Below are positions 12,522-25,600 of a stretch of 64,000 nucleotides of DNA, in pieces. The position numbers were made by a program, and so were the translations under genes. The notes under the pieces were generated by a model. It saw only the letters and a list, made by a program, of their open reading frames with translations. It had not been told where the DNA came from and made no database searches. This stretch comes from Motacilla alba alba (lineage: Eukaryota > Chordata > Aves > Passeriformes > Motacillidae). The stretch covers positions 70,121,666 to 70,185,665 of the forward strand of contig NC_052018.1 in NCBI RefSeq assembly GCF_015832195.1, written 5' to 3'. Positions within the stretch are counted from its first letter, which is position 1; the number at the start of each line of letters is the position of its first letter.

Positions 12522-15500
12522 GCTGCTCAGGGAGTATACAGCAGTTGGAAGTGAATGTATGAGTTCTTGTTTGCTATGAAGAGTGACTCTCTCTTCACGG
12601 TGTGGACACGCTGATAGTCTACTTCAGCTGAAACAGCAAGTTCCTTACCACGCAATATGGTTCACTCATAAGTCCTTAATGCTTCACATTGTGGCCTAAT
12701 ACTCAAAATATGATAAAGAAACTGAATAAACCTGCTCTAACATTCAATGTGTCACTACAAAATTTTGGTGGCAAATTTACTACTATTATATATGCTATAA
12801 AAAGGGAAAAAAAATCTGGTTTTCTGTCATAAACCAGCTAAAAACTGTTTTATGTACATGACAGGTCTGTTCTTCTTTTGAGACTACAAAACATAAAAAT
12901 TCATGTATCTACAGCATAGCATACATACTGGTATAATACCACAGGAATTTAAAAACTGTAATAAGCCATATAATTTGTGCAGGAGGGACTATACCTCTGT
13001 TCCCTTTTGTGTAATTTTCCTGGTGGTTGTTGTGTTTACATGCCCTCTAACTGTACAGGGAGGTACCCAAAGCAACCGTGCTGGCTCTGGTGCCCTCAGG
13101 AAGGGGCAGTGTGAAAGCACTGCCTGTGCCAGGGGGAAGGGAGACTGAGCAGCCCAGTCCTGCTGAGGGGGATGGGCAGGTGTCCTGGGGGAGCTTTGCT
13201 GCCAAAAAACATTAGGTACCTGTGCACCTGCATAGGCAAGATCTGAGAACCCCTTCCTTTTCTACTTCACTGCTAAGACATCATATTTCCACCTTTTCCC
13301 ACTCTTACCTTTTAATTTATCTTGTTCCAAATTCCTGCCAGAGAGTTCAGATAAGATGTAAAATATAGATTAAAGTGAAGGATAAAAGAAATAGAAAGTG
13401 ATTATGCCAGTTTCTTTACAGTTCCAGGTCAGAATTGTCTTCTTTTAACTACCCAGAAGTCTGTGAAATATCTCCCTAATGTGTCCAACCATGCCTGGAC
13501 GGCAAGCTTTCCTGAGGATGGTGATGCCTCATAGGGACCTGCAAAGTCCCTGTGCATCTCTTTCTCTCTATATTTGCACACACATATATGGGAAAAAAAA
13601 GGAATAATTAGGAGGGGAGGCTGGATTGTAATGCTTGCATTTACTGACATATACACACACGTGACACTTCAGCTGTAATGGAGCAAGCAGGTGAACAGTA
13701 AATAATTTCACAGTAACTCGTGGTGCAGCACCACCAAAAGGCCTCAGTGGAGATAGGGGACATGCTGAGGCAGACACTACGTAAACACATGGCAAGGAGG
13801 AGTCCTCCCTCCTCCCCGAAGGACTGGCTCCTCCACAACAATAGGGAGCACAAGGAAATCAGAGATCTGCAGTGACTTGCTCCAAACCACAGAATAAATC
13901 TACAGCAAAGCTGGGAGCCATAGCTGCATCTCCAAAGGCACACATCTTCCCTGACACCAAGAAAAACTTTTTAAAGTTAACCCTATTCAGTCTGCTTGTC
14001 AGATGCACAAACATACACTCTTTATGAAGCCTGGGCAAGCCTACTGCTAATGATGTCCCCCTGCATCCCAAACAGGCTGCAGGGCTTGCACCTGCTATTC
14101 AATTCAGCCCTCATTTAATTAATGAAAGACATGAAACTACCAACTGTATCAATTTACTGCAGCAATGAGTACAATGCTCTGGGTTTTCAACCCCAGGGAT
14201 CTGGCAAACCACAACAGCTCACCCCAGAATTCAGCAGTATTTAAAACATTATCTGAGAGCAGCTGGGAAGAAAAGTACTTAAAACCAAAGAAACAAAAAG
14301 GTATTTGCTTTTAGGCTAGCATTTGTTGCTGGTGTTAGATTAAGCTGTGGCTTTCTGTAACCTCCATACTCCTCTTATCTCTGTATTTGCTGTGAACAAA
14401 TACAACCTGAAGACTGAAGCTCAGGAAACCTGGCACTTATGAAAATGCCCTTAGAAATTCTGGATCCTGCTCTAGAACCTGCAGTGAATGGTCATATCTG
14501 TTATCTGCAGCCCCCACACTATTTAAAAGATGAAAAAAATGTACTGATGGCTAAGCAGTAAAATTTCTTAGCCCTAATCACCTGAGGTAGAGCATTTCCT
14601 GAGTAACCTGGTTTCTTAGATTTTTCTTGTAGTAAGTTTCCACCTTGCTGCTGCGCAGCTGGGAGCTGAGAAATGTGTACTTCTCACTGTTTACTTTTCT
14701 GAGCTACTTCATTAAAAGTCTATGAGCCCCACTGTGTAACAGAAGGGGAAAAGGTTGTTCACATCCTTCCACGTATCAGGGAAGCTCTCTGACATGGGAC
14801 ATCTTGATGGCTGAGTCATCCCATCTGTGCCAGACACCTCTCGGGCCAAAATGAGCAGAGCAGAGTGAGGGAGTGCTCAGTGAGAGGCAGTCCTTCAGGC
14901 AGCCAGAGCATCCTCAGCCTCTCCTGGAGGACGGGCACTCAGGGCTTTCCAGAGCAGCTCAGGCTTTGCGGCTTTGGCTCGCTGTGAAGACAAGGTGTGC
15001 TGAAGACAAAGTGCTGCCTTTGGTTATGACTGCGCTTCCTCCCGGAAATAAACATAACAGCTCCAGTTTAACTGGGATCAGAGCTTGGCCTTTGATGTCA
15101 AGGGCGTAGTGCCAGGAAAATACTGCAGTAGTTTTTACTCAGCTATTCAAGGCTCTGCTCTAGTCCTGAACTTGGAAAAGAAAAGCTTACTTAGCGTACT
15201 CAGAGACTGACACAGAAGTCAGCCATGGGTAGGGGAGAGAGATATTAATAAAAAAAAAATATGTTTGCAGAAAACTCTTGATAAGTAATTGCAGAAAATG
15301 CAGACTTTCATTACATGACTTTCACGTGCTGGAAATAAATCTGGATTTCTTATTGCTGGAGTGAAATTATATTAGGAATAATAACAGCACCTAACACAAG
15401 ACACACAATGAACTCAGACCATCCTTTAACAAACCTGGAGAGGAAAGCAAACACAAGTTTGGTGTAACTGACTGATTTGAACAAAATATTTATGAAATGT

Positions 15501-15541
15501 AGAGCAACGTGCAAGAGCCACGGGATTAAAAACAAAAGCTC

Positions 15542-15549
15542 CCATACCT
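15542..15549 (-). other. Splice donor of SLC35F3 exon 2
   Basis: The minus strand reads CAG followed by GTATGG. The exon side is a perfect consensus and the codon is split after AG. Beyond it the reading frame soon loses homology to the transporter, which supports the boundary. Confidence 0.9.
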
Positions 15550-15872
15550 GTATCTTTGCTTTGGAGACTGCTTTTCAGCTGACTTAAAAACATGTCCAAG
15601 ATAATACAAAGGAAAGAATAAAAAGTTCCAGTTTGTTGCAAACCACGTTAGAGTGAAGGGCGCATCGAATTTCTTAAAGGTCAGTTTTGCTAGCTGCGTT
15701 GAACCCGACCAAGAGGAGCAGACACCCAGGACCACGGCCACACCCCAGAAAATCTTCTTGAGTTGCGTCACGGAACATTTCCAGCAGCAGCGGCTCACCC
15801 TTCCACTGCCTTCCGCCCCAGCTTGCATCTGTGCTTCGGCTGGGGCTGGAGACTCCCGGGAGCGCTCATCCC
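15548..15872 (-). CDS. SLC35F3: SLC35F3 coding exon 2 (TM1-TM2 region)
   Basis: This 325-bp exon carries 107 complete codons plus a split codon at each end. It begins DERSRESPAPAEAQ, a variable acidic and proline-rich cytosolic stretch, followed by a Cys-rich patch (RCCWKC). The conserved membrane core then starts: QLKKIFWGVAVVLGVCSSW is TM1, and after GSTQLAKLTFKKFDAPF comes FTLTWFATNWNFLFFPLYY, which is TM2. The exon ends at KSAEKQSPKQRY plus AG. This closely matches my recollection of vertebrate SLC35F3, with most substitutions in the N-terminal tail, as expected for purifying selection on the transporter core. The acceptor is a strong pyrimidine tract ending TTCTCCTCAG and the donor is CAG before GTATGG. 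The exon ends in phase 2, so exon 3 should start by completing an Arg codon. Paralogues SLC35F4 and F5 are similar in the core, but the N-terminus joined from exon 1 favours F3. An upstream in-frame ATG in the intron is not used for coding. Confidence 0.95.
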
Positions 15873-15887
15873 CTGAGGAGAAGAAAA
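15873..15887 (-). other. Splice acceptor of SLC35F3 exon 2
   Basis: The minus strand reads TTTTCTTCTCCTCAG immediately before GGGATGAG. It is an uninterrupted pyrimidine tract followed by CAG, a strong acceptor. The phase matches the exon 1 donor exactly. Confidence 0.93.
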
Positions 15888-17047
15888 CACATGGCTTACT
15901 AAGGAAATCCATCCTGCATTTTAGCTTTCAAATCTTATGCCCGTCTGAAGTCACATGCCAAGGAACCCACCGGACCTTGCCACAAAATGTCCTTTGTTTT
16001 TAGATCATTGCAAAGCCTCTGGTTGAACTGAGGCATAATTAGAACGCAAATAACAATTATCGCCTCTGGATTTAGAAGCCTTGGGTAAAATGGAAGTGAA
16101 AATTACATGTTGCTTTGATGTGCATAGAAAGGCTTTAACACACCACTTAAACTCGTGCTGTTAGGATGTGTAAATGAATGAAAAATGTGGTATTGAGTTT
16201 GATAAACCAGCAAAGGGAATTATAACAATACTTGAAATTGTTATTGTCTCGGAAAATGCAGAAATGGCCAGTTTATGGAATATGGTGTTTCTTAAAAGAG
16301 AAGGAGGGCAACATATTTAATCTTGAAGTTAAGCAAAATCACTGCAACATAAATAGCATGATTAATACTGAATTGGATCACCAGGCATTCCAGTGATCCC
16401 TGGAAAAACAGGTCTCCTTTGGCTGTAGCTAGATAGCAAAAACTAGACCAAACCACATGCTGCCCTGATGTCCATCTCTGACCAGGCAAGCCTAACTTTT
16501 TTTAGTTTGAGTCCTGCACAAAGACTGGACTGGAGCTTTGCCCCATTATAACTAAGCCTAGCAAGCTGCTGGAAATTTTTCACCTAAAAACTTTGCCCCT
16601 TCAACCCTCAAACATGAATTGTTATAGCCCTGTTATCCTACAGCTGTCAGTCGATAATGTATCCAGCTTGTGAAGGAATAAGGAAAGGTTGGGTTCTCAG
16701 AGAAATCAAAACGTGCTGGCAGGCCTCAGCAGCAGGCCACTGCCTTCAGGGCCTTCTACCTGCCTTTCTTAAATTCACTCCATTCCACATCTGCTGAAGT
16801 TGAGTGTCACCCACACACAACACTCAGCAGTGATTTCTCTAAGAGGCTGACTGCAGTTTAGCAGGTTCATTCACCTGAAGCACGAAGTAACAGTAGTTCA
16901 CATTGAAATCCTGGAATCTACAACTTCAAAACTGTCCAGAATTTACTGCGTGCATTGAAAAGTGAAAACATGTAAGTAAAACCAGGATAATGAGAGACTG
17001 TATCATTTAAAAACATTTATAAATATTCAAGGCAGACTAAGAGAGGT

Positions 17048-17095
17048 CCACCCAAAAAAACCACCAAAAAACCCAAACCCAAAAAAACCCCACCC
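17048..17095. repeat. A/C-only low-complexity tract
   Basis: A run of nearly only C and A (CCCAAAAAAACC and similar), so the minus strand is G/T only. Confidence 0.8.
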
Positions 17096-19665
17096 TTCCT
17101 TATCCTGGTGTGAATTAGTATATGGAATGGAAAATCTCTTATTTCAAGCTAACCTAAATTGGTATTTATATGATCTAATACATTATGAAAGAAAATGTTT
17201 CTTTCTATGGAAACAACTATTTAGTTATTTCCCTACAGATAAGAAATGCATGATCTGAGCTGAAAGTATCTGGTACCAGGTTGCCTGGTAAAGCTGTATT
17301 TTATAAGGTTTGTGGCCTCTGTTTGATGGCCTGATATCTAAAAAGAACGTACAGCAGCAAAGATATAAACATCTATCCTTTTGTGAGGCTTCCAGAGATC
17401 TGATCTCTCCACTTATTTCAGTTTTCAATAGAAGATTGTGTGGGCAGCCTCCTACATAACAAGAGATGCACCAGCAAGTCAATGAATTGTCCAAAGTTAA
17501 TGTGGCCTTGTATTACACACATCATTGAAAGGTTAAAAGCCACCTGCCAGAAGTGTGAGTTGAAAAACAGATGCCTGTGACTGCTCAGCTCATTGAAAAT
17601 AATTCTGACGTATTTTCTTAGCAATACATTGCTTGTCACTAATGCTTCTTGCCTCGCTGCACAGACCAGTGCCAGGGTTCAGTTTATACTAAACAAGGGT
17701 ACACTCATTTCTTTTAACTTCACCATGTAATTGGCAGTTGCCTGTGCCTTCTTTGCTGTCCACCACACAGGTCCTAGAATGATTACCAAATTTTTCCTTT
17801 CCACTCAAGATTTTCTTCTGGGCATTGTCACTGCAACACCAAACACTTCACACACCCTAACCAACTCCAGCATCCTTCTTCCCTTTGACCACTGGTTTCT
17901 GCACACAGAAAAAACAAATTCAGGAAGCCAGCATGCCAAACGAGAGCTTAAGAGGAGTTTGTGTCTCTTGTGTCAATGCTTTTTTACAGAGAGATGGGCA
18001 AAAATGGTCCTCCTTCTTGAGACAGCCAGTGGGGTATTTGCTGTTTGCATCTTTCTGCTGTTACTCCCTGGGGAAACAGGAAACCAGGATTTAAACCACT
18101 CCTGCTGAAGATATTTAACTTTAGGGAACGTGCCTAAAGCCACTAGGATATATGAGATTTTGAGATGAGTAGGTGCTCTGAATCACAACACTGAAGCTGT
18201 GTTATTTTTTTTCTAAAATGAGAATCAATCACAACTGTCTGATGCACCAGACACTCAACATCTGGTAACACAGTGCTGACAGACAGCCCAGTACAGACAC
18301 TGTGGTGAACATCCCCCCATGAAGGGCTGAAGCCAGCTGCCCATGTCCCCATTGTACTGTGCACATACACAAGAGTCAGCAGTTCATCTGGACAGCTTGC
18401 ATGAATATCACTGCCTTCTACTCTGTTCCATGGCAATTGCTCCCTAAAGCTGAAGTTACTGATGTTTTCTCTGCTGCACAGGCAAAATTACTTGTCCAGT
18501 ATCTTTAATTTTGTGTTAAACACACCAACAGAAACGTTTGCTTTCAACAACAGACAATACTGCATGTTTAACTTCTAAAATGAACTTGCACCTGAAAGGT
18601 TAACTTTCTAGGGATGTTCATCCTTTTGATGCATTTACAGACTGGAGGGACTAAAAACTTATCCCACGCACAATGGATTTCATGATGATAGGGGTAAAAA
18701 TCACTGTCTCATGATTAACAGCTACAAGCTGAGATTTGTAATATCTGTCAGTATTTGTAAAATCTGTCAGTGAAACTTCATTGCGTCCTCATGATTGCTT
18801 GTGCTGCTGGAGAGTTGGATACCAAATGGACACAGACTTTTCCAGTGGATGCACCACCGACCTGAAGGATACCTGTGACGTAATCTGCCCCCAAAAAACA
18901 GATTTTCTTCAGAGAGGGTGGACCCTACAAATGATATACAATCATGAGATCTCACCCTCTCATTTACTGTGGAGGGCTCTTGCCTGGCAGCTGACAAACA
19001 CAAAATCCAGAGCTGTAGTTTGCCTTGTCTAGTCCCTGTATCTCTCCTGGGGACATTTTCCTCACCCAAACCACAGGTGCACAGATGGGGTGACACTAAA
19101 TCCACACGTGGCTGAAAAGCTTCTCTCTCTAACACTGCACAAGCTGGCATGAATGCACATGAATTTAAAGATGGTAAAATGTTGTTGTAGAATCAATGAG
19201 GCAGGACATTGAAGAATTTTAGTTCTGCAGACTTTTAATGGGTTTTTTCCATTGCTTCCTGCAGCAAACTGCTCTGTATGCTACTGCATCACCCAAAAGA
19301 ACGAATTAAGATACTGAGGTAGAGGAAAAATGCCTATCTTCCTTTCACTCATTTTGGTTTTTCATTGTCCCTCTTGCTTATGCATTTTCTTTTTCATAAA
19401 TCTCAAATGGAACCATTCCTCCTCCCTCCCTTTCAGTCCAACCTCTGTCCCATGGCATTCAGAAACAAAGGAAGGAAATAATCTCCAAAGCTACTGCCAA
19501 TGCCATTAGCTTGAGAAAACAGATGTCCTTCTGTTTCTTCTATTATGGCTAAGACCGCCCTCAGGTGACTTTGGATACCTGTAGCAAGGGCCATCTACAC
19601 CCAAGCTATTTACTCCACAGACCCAGCTAAAGGCCATGAAGCAAAGGAGGCATGGAAAAGCACTG

Positions 19666-19687
19666 CACCTTTAAACCATTAAAGGTG
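19666..19687. repeat. Perfect inverted repeat, 9-bp arms, 4-nt loop
   Basis: CACCTTTAA at 19666-19674 pairs with TTAAAGGTG at 19679-19687 around the loop ACCA. A further copy of CACCTTTAAA follows at once. It lies in SLC35F3 intron 1. Confidence 0.7.
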
Positions 19688-22229
19688 ACACCTTTAAATA
19701 GGCTGTCCAGGCCTCTTCTGAAGTCTGTACAAGAGTTCTAAGTCTCCTGTGCACAGGTAGACAGCTATAGGCTTACTGTAGGACCACACTGTACCTAAAT
19801 GTGTGTATTAAACATATGATACTGATAAAAACCAAGGGTGGCATTCATCTTCTTAGTTTGAGACATCTGCCATGCTGACTTGTGTATCTGAGACAGTGAT
19901 TTACACTTTCTGCATAGTTAGTAGACAGAAAAAAGACATTTCCATAGCACGATTTATCTCCTCCTAAAGTGGATGATTAAAAGGAGCCAGATGAATCACT
20001 CCCTCTGAGTGCTTGTTTCTCTCCACCAGCTCCAAACAGTCTGGGGCGACAAGCTGGAAGTAGGTGTCTCTGGTGTGGGTGTCTGAAGCTGGGTGAGATG
20101 AGTCCCACCTCTCCACCACTGCTGTCAGGAACAGAGGGTAAAGGCACCACAGACAGCGCTGGTGGACTCAGAGCTGTGCAGTGCCACAGGAACATATTTA
20201 GCTGTCATCAATGACCTGCTTTAGCAGCTGTCAGCTAGTCAGCAAATCAGGGAAGGAAGAATTACACAAGTGCTGGGTGCCCTTTCCAGCCCTTCAGAGT
20301 GAGAAAGTGACCCTTACAGACTAAGGTCCTGACTACTAGGGACCAAAACATGTACCTAATGATAATGCTCAACTCTTCCAGGCTCCCCAGGCTAGGAATG
20401 TAAAGTAAGCATATTCTTAAACAGTTCTTTAAATCAGGCTTCTGGAAAAAAAGTTCTGATAAAAAAGAACAACCCTCACAGGTCTTGCTGACACTTATAA
20501 ATGAGACATCCTGAAGTTTTTCCATTTTGCCAGCCTGTCAAATGTTTTGTAACTGCTTGAGCATTGCGCAGAACAAGTTTGTAAAGCTTGCAAAAATATA
20601 CGCTTATCATAAAGAGGGGAAAAGGAGCTGAAGGAAGTCCTGTGAGACAGTGCCTGATCCTCAGCGTGGTTAGAGCTCTAGGAATCTGTGACATGCAGAG
20701 GGATCAGGGCCAGATACTACCAAGGCACATTCTCACAGCCTTGAATGCTGTGTGACTTCTTCACCCAGTGTTTACTACATGGAGGGATCACTGTGAGACT
20801 ATTAGCTCCAACATCACCAGAGAACATACACGATGGTTTCTGATGGTGGTCTTCTGGAGACCCAATATTATTTGCCTCAGTAGCAGACTCACAAACTCTT
20901 CAAATTTTGTTTTTATCCCATTCCTGCCTACCACAGTTTTTACCCTGTTCCTACCACACTAACCATGTATTATTTAGGTGTTCAAGATTTTTGAACTAAG
21001 CTGTTAAAAACCAGCGGAGGCATCATCCTGTGAAGAGAAGATGAAATACCAAATTCATGAAGTGATTTACATCTTTAATTACCACTGTAGCTGTCAAAAC
21101 CTGAAATGTTGATATTTGTTCAGATCTGTTGCCCAGGCATTTTCTTTGCAGTCAGTCAGGTTAAAGAGTGAGGTCTCAGGGACTCACTTGTTGCCTGGCA
21201 GACCACCCAGTACCTAGTGCAGCTTTCTTGTGCTGTTGTCAGTGATGGCCTCTTTTTTCACAGGTCATCCCGTTGTCTGGTTTTGAGAAACTGTTAATAT
21301 TTCATTTTGGAAGCCAGTAATCTCCATGTATCAACCTTCCTGCACAGTGGTAATGAGAGCACACACAGACCAGCTTCTCCATCAAGGGACATTCCCTCAT
21401 TTTCCAAATTAGCTCTAGCTTTGCCAAAGCTGCTTGTAGCAGCTGTAACCTCCTCACAGTCCCACTAGAGCTCATCAGATGCCAAAGAATCTGTTCCTGG
21501 GCATGCCAAAGGACCATGACTCCTAACACCCATGTGCCTCTCTTACACCCAGCTCAGGATTCAGAAACATTTGGGAGTTCCCATCTCTCATTTTAGGAGT
21601 CATCTCCAAGAAATATTTCCATTCTCTATTTGAAGTAGTCACTGGAACAAGGCTAGGGCCTTACTTTTTATCCTCTGGGCAAGTGACCTCCTGAATTTAT
21701 ACTTTCCTAATGAGTAAGGATGTTTTCTATTCTGAGCCAACCTGGGTTCCTCTGGCCTTGGAGGGCTTGTGGACACTTTCTTTGGCAGATGGATTTCCTG
21801 CTCCTAGCAGAGGTGTGGAAGGCTGCTCTATGCACTGAGCTACTGGAGAGGGGCACACACTCCACCTCCAGTTTTTGAAGGAAAGGTTTCAGCCACTTAC
21901 CTGCCAACTCAGCTTTGAAACAGAGTGGTAAGTGCTAAAGAGAGTGAGCAATAGTTATGATGGACATCTTAGACAGCATGAAGGACAGTATTATGTACTG
22001 GGCAAACCAGATGATTCATCCTGCAGCCTCATCCATGCTTTCTGACAGTGGTCAACAGGCACGTCAGTAAAGGAGATGCAGCTGCCCTTTCCAGGTTTTG
22101 AAGAGGATTCTGAAAAAGTCCAAAGAGCCTTACAGAAAACAGGCAGACAGGGAAAGTGCTGGAATGGATAAAAGGCTCAGTACAGGACAGGAAACCAATG
22201 AGGAGTATAGACAGCAATGGGGGAAGTGG

Positions 22230-22605
22230 TCAAAGCTCTGCAGAGGTTTGTGCTGGGAACTGCACTCTTCACCATTAACCACGGTTACCTCACCACGGGA
22301 GTGAGCCACAAGGTGACAAAGTTTCCAAATGATGTGAAGCTAGGCAGGTCAGCAAGGGCAGTGGCCAGCAGCAGGGGATGAGAGGCAATGTGACTGGGTC
22401 ACACATCGGCAGATGGAGAAGCGTGCTGATAAAGAGGTGCAGGTGGGAGTAAACAAACCCACAGGCTGCACGCTCGGTGATGGGCTCTGGCCACCAGGGA
22501 TTATGAGCTCTTCACAGGATGCTCCATAGAAAAGGGCAACTCAGTGTTCAAGAGAAGTGAAAAAAACAAAATGACTGCCAAAAATTACTAGGAACAAAGC
22601 AGAAA
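22230..22605 (+). mobile_element. Degraded CR1/L3-like ORF2 fragment (reverse transcriptase C-terminal part)
   Basis: GTGCTGGGAACTGCACTCTTC and, about 80 bp on, TTTCCAAATGATGTGAAGCTA correspond to the CR1 motifs VLGP-LF and F-DD-KL around the reverse transcriptase catalytic aspartates. Further on, AAAATTACTAGGAACAAAGC resembles the CR1/L3 segment that follows. Frame and several motif residues are broken: one catalytic Asp is replaced by Asn, reading FPNDVKL. Both ends are uncertain. This is an inactive ancient copy. Confidence 0.7.
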
Positions 22606-25600
22606 AAAAATATTTTTCGACATCTGGGCAAGCTGCAGCTCTCAGCACACCCACACTGTGAGAGACGAATGGTTAGAAAATACATGTTCCTGTTCAATTC
22701 CGCCAAGCTGGAGGCAGGACCCGATGGACTTTTGGTCAGGCTCATATGGCAGCTGCGTGGGATTTTTGAGGAAGCTGCTCCTGGATTCCTACAGGAAAGC
22801 TGCGAGTCCCTGTGGGTAGCTGGTATGTGGGACTGTAACACAGCACTGGAATGACTTTGGGTTTGCTCACAGTTTCTCAGTTTTCCAATCATGGTCGGGG
22901 CTGAAGGTCTAAAAGATCAGTACTCTATTTTTTCTTGAATATCAATTAATGTATCACAATAGAAAAATGACAAAACCCAATAAAACCTTATTAAATAAGT
23001 TTTTAAATTAGAATATTTGGTCAACACAGCATTGCACAAATGGATTTTCAGATGCTATTTGAGAAAAGTTTAAAGTGCTTTCTTTAAATACTTTGCTCTT
23101 ACAGTATGAAATAAAAATAATTTTACTTAATTTGAGCATGAAATGGAATTACTAAATTCAGAATAAATTAATACAGAAAATAGTTTTGAAGTCCACAATA
23201 GAATTATTTTAAAGAACAAACCTAGGGTATTAACCTATTAGGTCAGAAGGTTTGAATTTGCTTGAGGCTGCAGAATAAAGGATATAAGTATATGAAAATA
23301 GGGAATATTGCATGAACAAAAACTCAAACCAAGAAAAAAGCATTCTGAGTTCAGACCTTCTTCTGCTATTGAAATTCTTAGTATAAATTAACTCATTATT
23401 AAATTGTTACAATAATCTATGCAGGCTATTCTAACTTGTCTGATCCTCTCACTTTAATTTCAGCAGGGTAGAAAATAGGACTTTTGTTTCATTGACAATC
23501 AAGGTGATTCTCATCTGTGGAAATCTGTCCCATATTACTCATGTCACCAGATCATCCATATAGCTTGATTTGTATCAAATAGGCCTAAATTTCTTGTAGC
23601 AGATACTGTCATATCCTGAAGTATAATTCACAGATATAGTGGGTTTTATCACTGATGGGTAATATATATTAATTCCTGTTTTATCCTGTGCTAAATATTA
23701 TATCTAAACTTACTAAGAGCTGGAATTAAATAATCTCCACATATTTTTGAAGACATGCCAAATTCTCCTCCCTAGCATACATATGCCCTTCTGCCTCTGC
23801 CAAATGTGCCAGCAAGGCTTTCTGCAAAATACATATTCTAGTTCCTGTTAGTGATATGTAAAGAGGACTGAAAAGTTATCAACTTCATACTGCAGCAATT
23901 TGGACTTTAATCCATTTAATTTATCTTCAGAGGCAACTGCCTTGAAATTCCATTAAAAGTGCTGCATTCAAATGGGCCTGATTATGATATTCTACTTTGA
24001 ATTTTATGAGGTGAGGAGTTCCCCTAAATACTGTCCTTTTTTATTATTAATCAGAATTCATGACCAGAATCCACAGAGAAAATGGAAGATACTGGGTGCT
24101 TTTTACAGTAGCAGCATTGTGGGACTGAAAAGTAACCACGTGCAAGAAGTAACCCTGATTATAAGTTACATGTTCTTGATATTATTCTGCATTCCATTAT
24201 TGAATAAAAATTGGATTGAATCTTACAGTGAGTTACCTGGTGAGGTCACTGGGAGTTTCACCACTTACTTTGAGGAGTTATGGAAACAGAACTGCTATTA
24301 GAACAAAAATCAGATATGAGCAAAACTGTATTCTGGGCAAATTTTGATCAGTCTGTTCACATTTCAGACTGAACAAAGGGTTGAGAGATGGTAAAAAAGC
24401 CAGTCTGGATTCTCAGCAGGAAGCTACTGTAATAATTATCCAGGCATTTGAGTGCTACATGTCTTTCTTGAGTAATAGTTTTATCTCCAAGGGAATTCAA
24501 TCACTCACATACTAACATAAAGAGCACATTTATATCAATGCATATATACAGGGAGATAAGTGAATTCATGCTAACTGTGGAGGCTCTGCTGACTGCACTT
24601 CATCAAAAACAACACAACCTTCTTTCATTCTTGAGGAGCTTTCAAAAACTCGGAGCTGCTCGGCTTTCACGTAAGCACAGTTTTAGACAGAAGACTGCTG
24701 TAGCCCATTGGTTTCTTCCATAGTGAATTTCAACTCCACCTGATTTTTCTCCTAGAAGCTAATGGTTTAACCTGCTCTTGAACCTCCAACACAATGCATT
24801 TCTTTGGTCCTAAGTTCAGATCAAGATAGTTGGAGCATCTGTTCTCAGTCAACCAATAACTAGATACTAGTGGGGACTTGACACGGACTTGAGCGTGCTC
24901 ACAGTGGTTAGAGTAATGCACATATAGCCACAGAAGTCCTTACATGATTTACTCAATGATCTCCTGGAAGGAAGGAAGAAGAGATGCCTCCTCACCTCTC
25001 ACCAGCAAACTCATCAAAAGCTTAGTCTCCTTTAAAAAAAGACAGGTTTGGCTAGGCCCATGTGGGCACTGAAGTACTCAGTGTAACTCCACGCAAAAAT
25101 ACATTGCACGCAAAAATTCTAGTTTCTATTTTCTCTCTGATACTTGCCTCATCCTCTTTGCAGTGAGAAAGGCTTTTGCAACCCACCATTCCTCACTTGT
25201 TTCAGTCAGCTAAAGAAGACAGACTCATGCCTTTTTCAGTCACAAATTAAATATTACCCCTACTGAGAGTTGTGCTAGGGAATTTGAGGTGATTGTGGAA
25301 GAGGCATTTCAAGCTCTTACCTCCTCACTTCTGTACTTTTCGTGACTGAATGACAAGGCTTACAGGTTTCACACTTGTTTGGGTTTTCTCAGTTGAGGAG
25401 GCTTAGGGTCAGAAGTAGTGAAACTGAACTAAATGTACACCTAATACTTTCGGAAGAGCCAACATACAACTTTTGTATAACCAAAGGGTGCTTGATCTCA
25501 TGTCAAAATTCATGCCTAGAGTAGGGCTCATAAAATTTCCAGGCTGGGTACCCCTGCATTATGTTCAGAGAGAGGAGATCCATGTGTTTGGAACCAGGCA

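Larger units (their letters stand above)
1..15547 (-). other. SLC35F3 intron 2 (partial, runs out of the window)
   Basis: Following the exon 2 donor, the transcript continues towards position 1. I looked for a minus-strand continuation resembling the next SLC35 segment and saw none, so exon 3 should lie outside the window. Contents are a few simple repeats and two CR1 3' fragments (5.5 kb and 6.2 kb), and otherwise unique AT-rich DNA. Somewhat GC-richer patches at 0.83-1.3 kb, 2.0-2.6 kb and 13.0-13.2 kb have no recognisable coding content. Confidence 0.75.
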
